From the NCBI GenBank assembly GCA_039812545.1, contig JBDIAR010000002.1:1-64000 (forward strand): a DNA stretch of 64,000 bases. Direction: 5' to 3'. The notes below the pieces were generated by a model. That model saw nothing but the letters and a program-made list of their open reading frames with translations. It made no database searches and was not told where the DNA came from. This stretch comes from JBDIAR01 sp039812545. GTDB taxonomy: Bacteria > Actinomycetota > Actinomycetes > Actinomycetales > Dermatophilaceae. Shown in pieces: positions 41,613-50,079 of the stretch. Positions within the stretch are counted from its first letter, which is position 1. Every line of letters starts with the position of its first letter. A program made the position numbers and the translations under genes.

Positions 41613-42063
41613 GGGCGGTGCCGAGGGCATGAACCAGTGCGGCGAGCCGACCGGCCTCGGCGCGACCGAAATCTCCGTCGGCCCGTTGGATCGCCATGAC
41701 CGACAAGGTGTCGCCGTCGTCCAGGTCAAGTCGGACCCACGGGTCGCCCTCGAAGGAGATGCCGACCACCTGCGGCCAGACCAGTGATCGGGTGAGCACG
41801 AGGTTGCGCACCGTCAACCCGTCGCGGGTGGGGATCGCGCGAATCGTCGCGTAGCGCCAGAACAGCACGGCGAGCGCCCAGCCGATGGCGGCGAAGAAGA
41901 TCCGATCGGGTGGGTGCCAGTTCGCCAGTGGCATGAGGGCACCGACGGTGGTGAACAACACGACGGCGATGACGCCGGCGGTGATGGCGACAGCGCGGCC
42001 CCGGCGCGGCCGGAAGACGGCGAACGGGTCCTTGTCGCTGCGCGCCGCACCCTCGTCAGGCAT
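41596..42063 (-). CDS. PH-domain membrane protein (bPH6-like)
   Basis: A 155-residue protein with two hydrophobic segments (AITAGVIAVVLFTTVGALMP and IFFAAIGWALAVLFWRYA) followed by a bacterial PH-like domain (about residues 78-145: GLTVRNLVLTRSLVWPQVVGISFEGDPWVRLDLDDGD, with the conserved W-x-x-V/I-x-x-I pattern). Function unknown. Such proteins are often encoded immediately after hisG in actinobacteria, as here. The ATG at 42063 has no SD but TAGGCT 6 nt upstream. It overlaps ktrB. Confidence 0.82.
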   Translation of the reverse strand: MPDEGAARSDKDPFAVFRPRRGRAVAITAGVIAVVLFTTVGALMPLANWHPPDRIFFAAIGWALAVLFWRYATIRAIPTRDGLTVRNLVLTRSLVWPQVVGISFEGDPWVRLDLDDGDTLSVMAIQRADGDFGRAEAGRLAALVHALGTARDVET

Positions 42064-42069
42064 GATCGC

Positions 42070-42075
42070 AGCCTA
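42070..42075 (-). promoter_or_regulatory. Candidate leaderless -10 element, PH-domain gene
   Basis: TAGGCT on the minus strand, 6 nt before the ATG at 42063. Confidence 0.45.
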
Positions 42076-42114
42076 CGCGGGGCGGGCCCGGGACGGCAGG
42101 GGCGTCGGCGAGAC

Positions 42115-42960
42115 TCAGAGCCGGCAGGCCGCGATATCGGTCACCAGGATGGCCCGGGCACCGAGTTCGTAGAGTTCGTCCATGACGTGATTGGTCCGGG
42201 TCCGCGGCACCATCGCCCGCACGGCCACCCAGGCCGGATCGCGCAGCGGGGAGACGGTCGGCGACTCCAGCCCCGGTGTCAGCGCACAGGCCCGTTGCAC
42301 CAGGGCGAGCGGGCAGTCGTAGTCGAGCATCACATAGGTCCGCGCCGTGATGACCCCGGTGAGCCGGCGCCGCAGCACCGCGATGGCCGGGCCCTGCACG
42401 GAGGCGTCGCGGCCGATGAGGACGGCTTCGCTGTGCAGGATCGGGTCGCCGAAGACCGCCAACCCCTGCTGGCGCAAGGTGGTCCCCGTTTCGACGACAT
42501 CGGCGATGACGTCGGCGACGCCGAGCGTGATCGCGGTCTCCACCGCGCCGTCGAGCCGTACGACCTCGGCCGTGATTCCGCGTTCGGCCAGGTCGGTCGC
42601 GACCAGTCCCGGATAGCTCGTGGCAACCCGCCGGCCCTCGATATCGGCGACCCGGCAGGCGTCGCCGGGCCGCGCGGCGTACCGGAAGGTCGAGCGCCCG
42701 AACCCCAGGGTCAACAGCTCGCGGGCCACACTGCCACTGTCGAGCAGCAGGTCGCGGCCGGTGATCCCGACATGAACCGTGCCGGACCCGACATAGGTGG
42801 CGATGTCCCGGGGCCGGAGGTAGAAGAACTCGACGTCGTTCTCGGCGTCGACGAGGATGAGTTCCTTCGGGTCGCGACGAGTGGCATACCCCGCCTCGCG
42901 CAACATGGCGATGGCGGCGTCGGAGAGAGATCCCTTGTTGGGGATGGCGATTCGCAGCAT
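42115..42960 (-). CDS. hisG: ATP phosphoribosyltransferase (long form)
   Basis: A 281-residue enzyme joining ATP and PRPP, the first step of histidine synthesis. It begins MLRIAIPNKGSLSDAAIAML, with DIATYVGSGTVHVGITGRDLLLDSG and the PRPP-binding ADVIADVVETGTTLRQQGL. The C-terminal 75 residues are the histidine-binding regulatory domain, so this is the long, HisZ-independent, feedback-inhibited form. ATG at 42960. hisE precedes it by 21 nt. Confidence 0.96.
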   Translation of the reverse strand: MLRIAIPNKGSLSDAAIAMLREAGYATRRDPKELILVDAENDVEFFYLRPRDIATYVGSGTVHVGITGRDLLLDSGSVARELLTLGFGRSTFRYAARPGDACRVADIEGRRVATSYPGLVATDLAERGITAEVVRLDGAVETAITLGVADVIADVVETGTTLRQQGLAVFGDPILHSEAVLIGRDASVQGPAIAVLRRRLTGVITARTYVMLDYDCPLALVQRACALTPGLESPTVSPLRDPAWVAVRAMVPRTRTNHVMDELYELGARAILVTDIAACRL

Positions 42961-42981
42961 GATGGGTCGTCCTGCTCAGGG

Positions 42982-43245
42982 TCAGAGGTGGTCGTAGACG
43001 CGGTCGAGCGGGATGCCCTTGGCAACCAGCAGAACCTGCAGGTGGTAGAGCAACTGGCTGATCTCCTCGGCGGTGCGCTCGTCGCTCTCGTGCTCGGCGG
43101 CCATCCAGACCTCGGCCGCCTCCTCGACGATCTTCTTGCCGATGGCATGCACGCCGGCGTCGAGTCGGCGAACGGTCCCCGACCCCTCGGGCCGGGTCTG
43201 CGCCTTGTCCAGCAACTCGGCATACAACTGCTCGAACGTCTTCAC
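42982..43245 (-). CDS. hisE: Phosphoribosyl-ATP diphosphatase
   Basis: An 87-residue all-helical enzyme (MazG-like) that hydrolyses PR-ATP to PR-AMP. The motif HAIGKKIVEEAAEVWMAAEHE carries the ExxE metal ligands, and EEISQLLYHLQVLLVAKGI carries the second acidic helix. It is separate from hisI, as usual in actinobacteria. The GTG at 43245 (KTFEQLYAEL) has no SD but TACCCT 8 nt upstream. Confidence 0.95.
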   Translation of the reverse strand: MKTFEQLYAELLDKAQTRPEGSGTVRRLDAGVHAIGKKIVEEAAEVWMAAEHESDERTAEEISQLLYHLQVLLVAKGIPLDRVYDHL

Positions 43246-43253
43246 GTTGCCCA

Positions 43254-43259
43254 AGGGTA
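43254..43259 (-). promoter_or_regulatory. Candidate leaderless -10 element for hisE-hisG
   Basis: TACCCT on the minus strand, 8 nt before the GTG at 43245. It stands in the 112-bp gap after rpe. Confidence 0.4.
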
Positions 43260-43357
43260 GTGCGGCCGGGCGAGGACGCTTCGTGCGGTTCACCCCTCGA
43301 CGAGGTACGCCGGGGGTGCGCCCGGGTATGCCGGGTGTGCGGTGGCGCGCGGGGTGG

Positions 43358-44017
43358 TCAGGCGTGGGTATGCCGACGCGCGAGGTCGCGGAGCATCTCG
43401 ACATTGGCGGCGGCGTCCCCGGCGTTGAACACCGCAGAGCCGGCGACGAACACGTCGGCTCCGGCCGCCGCGCAGATCTCGATGCTGTCCGCGCTGACGC
43501 CCCCGTCGACCTGGACCCAGATCTCGCCGCCCCGACGGCGCACCGCCTCTCGGGCCTCACGCACCTTCGGCATCATCTCGGCGAGGAACGCCTGACCGCC
43601 GAACCCGGGTTCGACGGTCATGACGAGGAGCATGTCGAGCACATCGAGCAGCTCCTCGTAGGGCGCGAACGGGGTCTTCGGCTTCAACGCCATCCCCGCC
43701 CGGGCGCCCGCTCGACGTAGCGCCTTGGCGAGCTGCCACGGGTCCGCGGCGGCCTCGACGTGGAAGGTGACCGAGGCACAGCCGGCCTCGGCGTACTGCG
43801 GCGCCCAGTGGTCGGGGCGCTCGATCATCAGGTGCGCGTCGATCGGCAGCGGGCTGACCTTGAGCAACGACTCGACCACCGGCAGCCCCAGCGTCAGATT
43901 GGGCACGAAATGGTTGTCCATGACGTCGACGTGCGCCCAGTCGGCGTTGGCGACCCGGTCGAGTTCACTCTGGAGGTTCGCGAAATCGGCGCTGAGGATG
44001 CTGGGCGAGATCTGCAC
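43358..44017 (-). CDS. rpe: Ribulose-phosphate 3-epimerase
   Basis: A 219-residue TIM barrel that interconverts ribulose 5-phosphate and xylulose 5-phosphate. Catalytic Asp and metal ligands are in ISPSILSADFANLQSEL and HVDVMDNHFVPNLTLG, His in IDAHLMIE, VEPGFGGQAF and the second Asp in VQVDGGVS; the phosphate site is FVAGSAVFNAGD. The GTG at 44017 has both GGAG 2-3 nt upstream and TAGCCT 6 nt upstream. The latter two are too close together for both to be used, so translation may be leaderless. Confidence 0.96.
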   Translation of the reverse strand: MQISPSILSADFANLQSELDRVANADWAHVDVMDNHFVPNLTLGLPVVESLLKVSPLPIDAHLMIERPDHWAPQYAEAGCASVTFHVEAAADPWQLAKALRRAGARAGMALKPKTPFAPYEELLDVLDMLLVMTVEPGFGGQAFLAEMMPKVREAREAVRRRGGEIWVQVDGGVSADSIEICAAAGADVFVAGSAVFNAGDAAANVEMLRDLARRHTHA

Positions 44018-44023
44018 TGCTCC

Positions 44024-44029
44024 AGGCTA
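44024..44029 (-). promoter_or_regulatory. Candidate leaderless -10 element for rpe
   Basis: TAGCCT on the minus strand, 6 nt before the GTG at 44017, inside the 30-bp gap after rsmB. Confidence 0.35.
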
Positions 44030-44047
44030 CGGGGCGCCGGACGCAGG

Positions 44048-45547
44048 TCACCGGGTCTTGCGCAGCAGGGCGCAGAACATCGCGTCCGTGCCGTGCAGCT
44101 GGGGCCACAGTTGCACATGGGGGCCCGGGCCGAGGTCGGTGAGGCGGCCCTGCGACGCGATCTCGAACCAGGGCCGGGCATCGACAACCTCCACGTCGGC
44201 CCGCTTCTTCACGACGTCCTCGACGACGAACCGGGTCTCGTTCAGGTGCGGCGAACACGTCGCGTACGCCACCACCCCACCGGGCGCCGTCGCGTCCAGC
44301 GCGGCGCGCAGCAGGTCTCGTTGGAGTGCCGCCAACACCACCACGTCCTGGGGCGTGCGCCGCCATCGCGCCTCGGGGCGACGCCGCAGCGCGCCCAAGC
44401 CGGTGCAGGGTGCGTCGACCAGGACCCGGGCGAAGGCGTCGGGGCACTCCTGCCCGATCGTGCGACCGTCCCCGTTCCGTACCTCGACGCTGCCGGGGTA
44501 TGCCGTGGCGACCGGCGCCAGCGACTGCTCCACCAGCCGCGCGCGCGTCTCCCCGATGTCGTTGGCCACCAACGACTCTCCCCGGGCGGCGGCGATCGCC
44601 GCGAGCAACCCGGCCTTCCCGCCGGGCCCGGCGCACAGGTCGAGCCATCGTCGAGGCGCGCCGCTGCCGTCCGGCTCGTCGCCGTTGTCGTCGCCGAGGT
44701 CGACGGCGGCCAGGGCCAGCGCGACCAGCTGCGAACCCTCGTCCTGGACGGCCGCCCGATGGTCGCGGACCGCGGGCAGCACCCCCGGGTCACCGCCCGT
44801 CAGCACGGCCGCGGTCGGCGCGAACCGGCCGGATCGAAGCCGGCCCGGCCCGTCGAACACCTCGTCGGCCTGACGGATCAGAGCGGGCACCTCGATCAAG
44901 CCCGGGCGGGCGACCAACACCACGTCCGTCTGCTCGTTATCGGCCGTCAAGAGGTCCACCACGGCGGCGTCGCCCTGCTCGGGCGCCACCGTCCCGTGCC
45001 CGATCAGAGCCGAGCGCAGCACGGACACAACCCATTCCGGATGCGAATAGCGGATCGCGAGCGCCTCGACGCCGCTTCGTCCGGCGGTCACCTCGGTCAC
45101 CCACTGGTCGCGGTCCCTGCCGTCCACCACCCGCAGCACGGCGTTGACGAACCCGGAGGCCCCGGCGCCGACGACCTGGCGAGCCAGGGCCACCGTTGTG
45201 TCCAGCGCGGCGTGGCTCGGCACCCGCATCCCCAACAGCTGGTGCACCCCAAGGCGCAGGACGTCGAGCACCGCGGAGTCGATCCGGGCCGCCGGGCGGC
45301 GCGCCGCGACCTCGATGATCGGGTCGTACAACCCGTGCAACCGGGTCGCCCCGTAGACCAGTTCGGTGGCAAAGGCCGCGTCTCGTCCGGCGATCCGCCT
45401 CTCCCGCAACACTCTCGGCAACTCCAGGTTGGCATACGCCCCGTCGGAGACAGCCCGCATGACGGTGTATGCCGCCAGTCGGGCGGGATCGGCGACCCTC
45501 GTTCGACGCGTGCGTCCGCTGCGTGACGGGCGGTCAGTCGACGTCAT
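44048..45547 (-). CDS. rsmB: 16S rRNA (cytosine-967-C5) methyltransferase
   Basis: A 499-residue protein. The N-terminal NusB-like RNA-binding domain (about 20-165, DAAFATELVYGATRLHGLYD) is joined to a Rossmann methyltransferase. Motifs seen are DLCAGPGGKAGLLAAIAA (SAM site), RVLVDAPCTGLGALRRRPE (catalytic Cys) and VAYATCSPHLNETRFVVE (second Cys). It methylates C967 of 16S rRNA. The ATG at 45547 overlaps fmt by 14 nt; a longer upstream frame belongs to fmt sequence in another frame. Confidence 0.94.
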   Translation of the reverse strand: MTSTDRPSRSGRTRRTRVADPARLAAYTVMRAVSDGAYANLELPRVLRERRIAGRDAAFATELVYGATRLHGLYDPIIEVAARRPAARIDSAVLDVLRLGVHQLLGMRVPSHAALDTTVALARQVVGAGASGFVNAVLRVVDGRDRDQWVTEVTAGRSGVEALAIRYSHPEWVVSVLRSALIGHGTVAPEQGDAAVVDLLTADNEQTDVVLVARPGLIEVPALIRQADEVFDGPGRLRSGRFAPTAAVLTGGDPGVLPAVRDHRAAVQDEGSQLVALALAAVDLGDDNGDEPDGSGAPRRWLDLCAGPGGKAGLLAAIAAARGESLVANDIGETRARLVEQSLAPVATAYPGSVEVRNGDGRTIGQECPDAFARVLVDAPCTGLGALRRRPEARWRRTPQDVVVLAALQRDLLRAALDATAPGGVVAYATCSPHLNETRFVVEDVVKKRADVEVVDARPWFEIASQGRLTDLGPGPHVQLWPQLHGTDAMFCALLRKTR

Positions 45548-46484
45548 CGCCGAGCCGCTCACCGGTACGGATCCGCACGCCGCGTGCCCAGTCGGCCGCC
45601 GCCATCCCCCGCCGCCCGAGCGGGACCACCTCGCCGAGTCGGACCGGTTCCGTGGCCGTCCCGACGAACACCGCCGACTTCGTCGCGACCAACTCCCCCG
45701 GCGCCGGGGTCGTCCCGGCCGGCATACCCGCACTCGACGGCCGAACCGGCCCGACCTTCAGGCGTTCGCCGCGGAACAGGGTCCAGGCTCCCGGCTCCGG
45801 GGTGCACCCGCGGATCCGACGGTCCACGATGTGGGCCGGCAGGGCCCACGAGACGCGCGCGTCCACCGCTTCGAGTTTCGCGGCATACGAGACCCCCTCG
45901 CTCGGCTGCGGGACGGCCACCGCGGTCCCGTCGGCGATGGCGTCGATCGTGGCGAGCAGCAAGGTGGCGCCGGACCGGCTCAACTTGTGGAGGAGATCTC
46001 CTGCGGTGTCCGTGGGCCCGATGGGTTCGGTGAGCATCCCGTAGACCGGGCCGGTGTCGAGATCGGGTTCGACCAGGAACGTGCAGGCCCCGGTGACCTC
46101 GTCCCCGGCCATCACCGCGTGTTGCACCGGCGCCGCCCCGCGCCATGCCGGCAGGACCGAGAAGTGCAGGTTGACCCAGCCGAGTCTGGGGATGGCCAGG
46201 GTGGCCGCCGGCAGGATCTTGCCGTATGCCACCACCGGACACACCTCGGGCCGCAGGTCGCGTAGCGCCTGCCGGAACTCCGGAGTACCCGTGCGGTCCG
46301 GAGTGAGTACCGGTATGCCGTGCTCCTGCGCGTAGCGCTTCACCGGGGAAGCCTCCAGGCGTCGCCCGCGACCGACCGGTGCGTCGGGCCGGGTGACCAC
46401 GGCGACCACGTCGTGGCGACTCTCCCGCAGGACCGCCAGGCTGGGGACCGCGGTCTCGGGGGTGCCGGCGAACACCAGGCGCAC
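45534..46484 (-). CDS. fmt: Methionyl-tRNA formyltransferase
   Basis: A 316-residue enzyme that formylates initiator Met-tRNA with 10-formyl-THF. Catalytic Asn/His are in NLHFSVLPAWRGAAPVQHAV and the Asp in DTGPVYGML; the N-terminus LVFAGTPETAVPSLAVL is standard. The C-terminal OB-like domain covers about residues 210-310. The GTG at 46484 shares its first G with the def stop TAG (TAGTG), a one-base overlap that supports coupled translation. Confidence 0.96.
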   Translation of the reverse strand: MRLVFAGTPETAVPSLAVLRESRHDVVAVVTRPDAPVGRGRRLEASPVKRYAQEHGIPVLTPDRTGTPEFRQALRDLRPEVCPVVAYGKILPAATLAIPRLGWVNLHFSVLPAWRGAAPVQHAVMAGDEVTGACTFLVEPDLDTGPVYGMLTEPIGPTDTAGDLLHKLSRSGATLLLATIDAIADGTAVAVPQPSEGVSYAAKLEAVDARVSWALPAHIVDRRIRGCTPEPGAWTLFRGERLKVGPVRPSSAGMPAGTTPAPGELVATKSAVFVGTATEPVRLGEVVPLGRRGMAAADWARGVRIRTGERLGDDVD

Positions 46485-47035
46485 TACAACCCCAGTCCGA
46501 AGGTCGCGTGCGGACTGACGCGCAGCTGCGGGGTGCTCTGTGCTCCGGTGTTCCACTCCGCCTCGCGGATGGCCTTCATCGCCAGTTTGCGGGTGGCCGG
46601 ATCCAGCCGGTCGACGAAGAGGATGCCGTCCAGATGATCGGTTTCGTGCTGGACGGCGCGGGCGAGCAGTTCGCCGCCCTCAATGGTCACCGGCTCCCCG
46701 TGTTGGTCGAAGCCGCGGGCGACGACCCGCATCGCGCGCCGGGTGTCGTACTGGATCCCGGGGATCGACAGACAACCCTCGGGGCCGTCCTGTTCGTCCT
46801 CCGACAGGTCGAGATCGGGGTTGACCAGATGCCCGAACTCGCCGTCGATATGCCAGGTGAAGACCCGCAGCCCGACCCCGATCTGCGGCGCGGCCAGTCC
46901 CGAGCCCGGCGCGTCGACCATCGTGTCGGTCAAGTCCTGGACGAGGCGGCGCAACTCGCGGTCGAAGTCCACGACCGGTTCGGCCGGAGTCCGCAACACG
47001 GGGTCGCCGAACAACCGGATCTCCTTGATGGCCAC
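46484..47035 (-). CDS. def: Peptide deformylase
   Basis: A 183-residue metalloenzyme that removes the N-formyl group from nascent proteins. All three motifs are present: GSGLAAPQIG, EGCLSIPG (metal Cys) and QHETDHLDG (HExxH). The GTG at 47035 (MAIKEIRLFG) has no SD, but TAAACT lies 6 nt upstream, so def-fmt-rsmB may begin with its own leaderless promoter downstream of priA. Together with Fmt it forms the formylation/deformylation cycle. Confidence 0.96.
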   Translation of the reverse strand: MAIKEIRLFGDPVLRTPAEPVVDFDRELRRLVQDLTDTMVDAPGSGLAAPQIGVGLRVFTWHIDGEFGHLVNPDLDLSEDEQDGPEGCLSIPGIQYDTRRAMRVVARGFDQHGEPVTIEGGELLARAVQHETDHLDGILFVDRLDPATRKLAMKAIREAEWNTGAQSTPQLRVSPHATFGLGL

Positions 47036-47041
47036 CCCGGC

Positions 47042-47047
47042 AGTTTA
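47042..47047 (-). promoter_or_regulatory. Candidate leaderless -10 element for def-fmt-rsmB
   Basis: TAAACT on the minus strand, 6 nt before the def GTG, in a 36-bp gap after priA. A small AT-rich patch in GC-rich surroundings. Confidence 0.5.
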
Positions 47048-47071
47048 AGGGGCGAGTCGTCTCCCGGTCGG

Positions 47072-49156
47072 TCAGCTGCGCGGATCCGGGTCCATCCGCA
47101 CCATCAGGGCGCCCGGCTCCTTGCGGGCACTCCATTGGCTGCGGACGGCCCGCACCGCATCGGCCAGTTCGTCGCGCCGAGACGACGGTGCGCGCAGCAG
47201 CAGTCGCCACTGCGCATCGGTCAGTTCCGACAAGGCGCCCTCGGCCAAAAGGCCGTCGGCCGGCCCGTACGGCACCGGCCCGATCCGCTCCACGCCGTCC
47301 GGCCAACGCACCAGATCCAGTCCACGGGCCAGCGCAGATCGGGTCCCGACCAGCGACGCCAGCGCCGCCGCAGGTGGCAGGAACAGCTCGTCGCGCTCGG
47401 CCAGCTCGCGCTGCGCCACCCACGCCGGATCCCACCGCACCAGCGCCTCCACCGCCGGCAGCACGACCCCCTCCGGCACCGCGACCCCCTCCGGCACCCC
47501 GCACAGGACGACCACACCCGTCGGCCGTTCCCCCTCGGCGCCGGCGCCGCGTGCCAACGCGGCTGCCGCGAGCCACCGGCGACAGGCCTCGACGGCGGCG
47601 TCCGCGGTCGGCAGGTCCAGCATCGCCCAGGCGTCGAGCAGCAGCACGGCGGCATACCCTCCCTCGGCCACGGGTTCGGCGCCCGGGGTGGCGACGACCA
47701 AGGCGGGACCGGGCGGCACCGAGTCCTTCACCGCGCCGGCGACGGATTCGACGACCGGGACACCCGGAAAGGCGCGGCCCAACTCCTCGGCGGTGCGGTC
47801 CGCTCCGACGACACCGGACCGCAATCGGGTCCCCTCGCAGGACGGGCAGGCATACCCGACGACCGGCGCATCCCGGCCGCACCACCGGCAGGCGAGCCGC
47901 CCGTCCCGAGCTCCCAGGCCGAGAGGCCCGTGACAGGACGCGCAACGGGCCGGCTCGCCGCAATCCGCGCAACGCAGCGACGGAACGTACCCCCCGCGCG
48001 GCACCTGGATCAGCACCGGGCCGGTCTGCAGGGCCGCCACGGCCGTGCGCCACGCCGAACCCGGCAGGCGAGCCCGAGCCGTCGCGCCGTCACGGCTCGA
48101 CTCCGCCTCACCGGCGATCACGACGCGCGGGCCGCAACGCCGCACCACGTGCGGGTCGACCGCGATCGTGCGGACCGCTCCGTCTCGCACCCACCCGGCG
48201 ACCTCCACCGATCGCGCGAACCCGCCGAGCAGCAGGGCACCGCCGCACTGGGCGGCCCGCAGCCGCAGGACCTCCCGGGTATGTGGATAGGGCGCTCGCT
48301 GTTCGGCGTGCAAGTCGTCACCCTCGTCCCAACAGACGAGCAGGCCGAGGTCGCGGACGGGCGCGAAGGCCGCGGCGCGAGTACCGACCACGCAGCGGAT
48401 GTGACCGCGCAGCAGGGACAGCCACGCGGTGTACCTCGCCTGGGGCCCTTGGTCGGCGGTCAACCGCACGTGTCGTCGGCGCCCGAGCGCCAGGGTCAAA
48501 GCCGCGTCGACCCGGTCCACGTCCCGTCGATCGGGCACCACGATGACCACCCCCCGGCCGGCAATCAGGGCCACGGCCGCAGCGGCCGCGATCGCCGCCG
48601 GCCAATCCTGCTCCTTAGGAACCCCCGGACGGGCCAGCCAGGACGCCGCGGGCGCCTCACCGGCCGCCAGCCTGCGCACGAAGGCCGGCCCGGCCTGGTA
48701 TGCCGACCAGGGGCCGACGTCCGGCCCGTCAAGCCCGTCCGGCCCGTCTGTCGCGCCCGGCACGTCCGGTCCGTCGGGGACGACGGGCCCGTCGCTCGAG
48801 GCCGCCTCGTCGAGCCGTTTCTCCGCTCGGGCATGGCGTTTGGGGATCGCCAGCCGCAACACATCACCCGTGGTCCCCCCATAGTGCCGAGCCACGCCGC
48901 GAGCCAGCGCCAATACCTGTGGGGTCAGGACGGGTTCGGGCGAGACGACGCTGCGCAGCGGCGTCAGCGTGCCGCCGTGCTCGGCGTTCGCCCGCCGCTC
49001 GACGACGAACCCGTCCCGGTCCCGCCCCGCGAACCGCACCTTGACCCGCACCCCGGGCTGCGCGGCCTCCGACAACTCGGGCGGCACGGCATACTCGAAC
49101 TCCCGGTCCAGATGCGCTAGCCCGGAGTCCACGAGGACGGCGGCCACGGGAAGCAT
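47072..49156 (-). CDS. priA: Primosomal protein N' (PriA), helicase-inactive form
   Basis: A 694-residue PriA. The N-terminal DNA-binding domain opens with MLPVAAVLVDSGLAHLDREFEYAVP. Eight zinc cysteines occur in LRCADCGEPARCASCHGPL and LACRWCGRDAPVVGYACPSC. The region where GVTGSGKTE should be reads ARPGVPKEQDWPAA, and DEEH is WDEGDD, so Walker A is lost and Walker B is altered. This is the known actinobacterial form, probably unable to unwind DNA but able to help restart forks by recruiting replication proteins. ATG at 49156 follows a TAGCGT by 7 nt. Confidence 0.92.
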   Translation of the reverse strand: MLPVAAVLVDSGLAHLDREFEYAVPPELSEAAQPGVRVKVRFAGRDRDGFVVERRANAEHGGTLTPLRSVVSPEPVLTPQVLALARGVARHYGGTTGDVLRLAIPKRHARAEKRLDEAASSDGPVVPDGPDVPGATDGPDGLDGPDVGPWSAYQAGPAFVRRLAAGEAPAASWLARPGVPKEQDWPAAIAAAAAVALIAGRGVVIVVPDRRDVDRVDAALTLALGRRRHVRLTADQGPQARYTAWLSLLRGHIRCVVGTRAAAFAPVRDLGLLVCWDEGDDLHAEQRAPYPHTREVLRLRAAQCGGALLLGGFARSVEVAGWVRDGAVRTIAVDPHVVRRCGPRVVIAGEAESSRDGATARARLPGSAWRTAVAALQTGPVLIQVPRGGYVPSLRCADCGEPARCASCHGPLGLGARDGRLACRWCGRDAPVVGYACPSCEGTRLRSGVVGADRTAEELGRAFPGVPVVESVAGAVKDSVPPGPALVVATPGAEPVAEGGYAAVLLLDAWAMLDLPTADAAVEACRRWLAAAALARGAGAEGERPTGVVVLCGVPEGVAVPEGVVLPAVEALVRWDPAWVAQRELAERDELFLPPAAALASLVGTRSALARGLDLVRWPDGVERIGPVPYGPADGLLAEGALSELTDAQWRLLLRAPSSRRDELADAVRAVRSQWSARKEPGALMVRMDPDPRS

Positions 49157-49163
49157 GACCGAC

Positions 49164-49169
49164 ACGCTA
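49164..49169 (-). promoter_or_regulatory. Candidate leaderless -10 element for priA
   Basis: TAGCGT on the minus strand, 7 nt before the ATG at 49156, in a 68-bp gap. This spacing supports ATG 49156 over upstream GTG codons. Confidence 0.5.
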
Positions 49170-49224
49170 ACCGTCCGCTCCGACAATGGCCGCCGCCCGC
49201 GCGTGCGCTCCGGCCGGACCACCC

Positions 49225-50064
49225 TCAGCCGAGGGACAACAACTCCTCGATCACGTATGCGATCCCGTCGTCGTCATTGGCCGGGCACGTGACGTCCGCG
49301 GCGGCCCGGACATCGGGGTGTCCGTTGGCGACGGCGACACCGAGGCCGGCCCAGGTCATCATCGGAAGGTCGTTGAACATATCGCCGAACGCCCACACCT
49401 CGCGCGACGAAATGCCCTGCGCCCGGCTCCACCGCTGCAATGCAGCTCCTTTGGTGACCCCGGGTGCGGTCACCTCCGCAAGGCCGACGGCGCCGGAGAA
49501 GGCGATCGTCCCGCGTTCGCCGACGATCGCGGTCACGAGTTCGAGGAGTTCGCGCGAGCTGCGCCGGTGATGACGGGCCAGCAGCTTGCCGACCGGGTCG
49601 CTGCCCAGATCCCGGCTCTGCCCCGCAGGGGGCAGCGGATGTGCCGAGGCTCGGTCGGGGAACCCGGGCTCGTAGGTGATCCCCCACGAGCGTTCGGCCG
49701 CGAAGGCGATCCCCGGGGCGGCCGCACGCAACTCGCGCACGAGTTCGGCGACGGCGGGTGCGGCGAGCAGGTGTTCCTCGACGACCCGCCCGTCGTCCAG
49801 GTCGTAGACGAACGCGCCGTTCCCGCAGATCACCAACGGGTGCCCGCCGATCTGGCCGCGATACGCGTTCATCCAGCGCGGTGGACGAGCCGTCACGACC
49901 ACGAAGATGCCGCCGGCCCGATCCCAGGCGTCGATCGCCGCCCGGGTCCGATCCGATAGCGTCCCGTCGGATCGGAGCAGGGTCCCGTCGAAATCGGTCG
50001 CGATGACCCGCGGCCGAAGCTCCACGTCAGCCGCGGTCCAGGCCCGCTCCGGATCGCCGCCCAT
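49225..50064 (-). CDS. HAD-superfamily hydrolase, Cof type (IIB)
   Basis: A 279-residue phosphatase. Motif I is VIATDFDGTLLRSDGTLS (nucleophile Asp), motif II the Thr in FVVVTARPP, motif III the Lys in VTKGAAL, and motif IV GDMFNDLPMM. A large C2-type cap lies between. Likely dephosphorylates a small sugar or cofactor phosphate; the substrate is unknown. The ATG at 50064 has GAGG 5 nt upstream; a GTG at 50025 would remove a non-conserved leader. It sits between metK and priA, which are direct neighbours in many actinobacteria, so it is probably an insertion. Confidence 0.88.
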   Translation of the reverse strand: MGGDPERAWTAADVELRPRVIATDFDGTLLRSDGTLSDRTRAAIDAWDRAGGIFVVVTARPPRWMNAYRGQIGGHPLVICGNGAFVYDLDDGRVVEEHLLAAPAVAELVRELRAAAPGIAFAAERSWGITYEPGFPDRASAHPLPPAGQSRDLGSDPVGKLLARHHRRSSRELLELVTAIVGERGTIAFSGAVGLAEVTAPGVTKGAALQRWSRAQGISSREVWAFGDMFNDLPMMTWAGLGVAVANGHPDVRAAADVTCPANDDDGIAYVIEELLSLG

Positions 50065-50079
50065 GACTGCCTCGACCGC

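Noticed and set aside
46508..49120. 870-codon plus-strand open frame opposite def and priA
   Set aside because: Antisense shadow of priA; composition is Arg/Gly/Pro-rich without recognisable motifs, while the minus strand encodes zinc-binding PriA.
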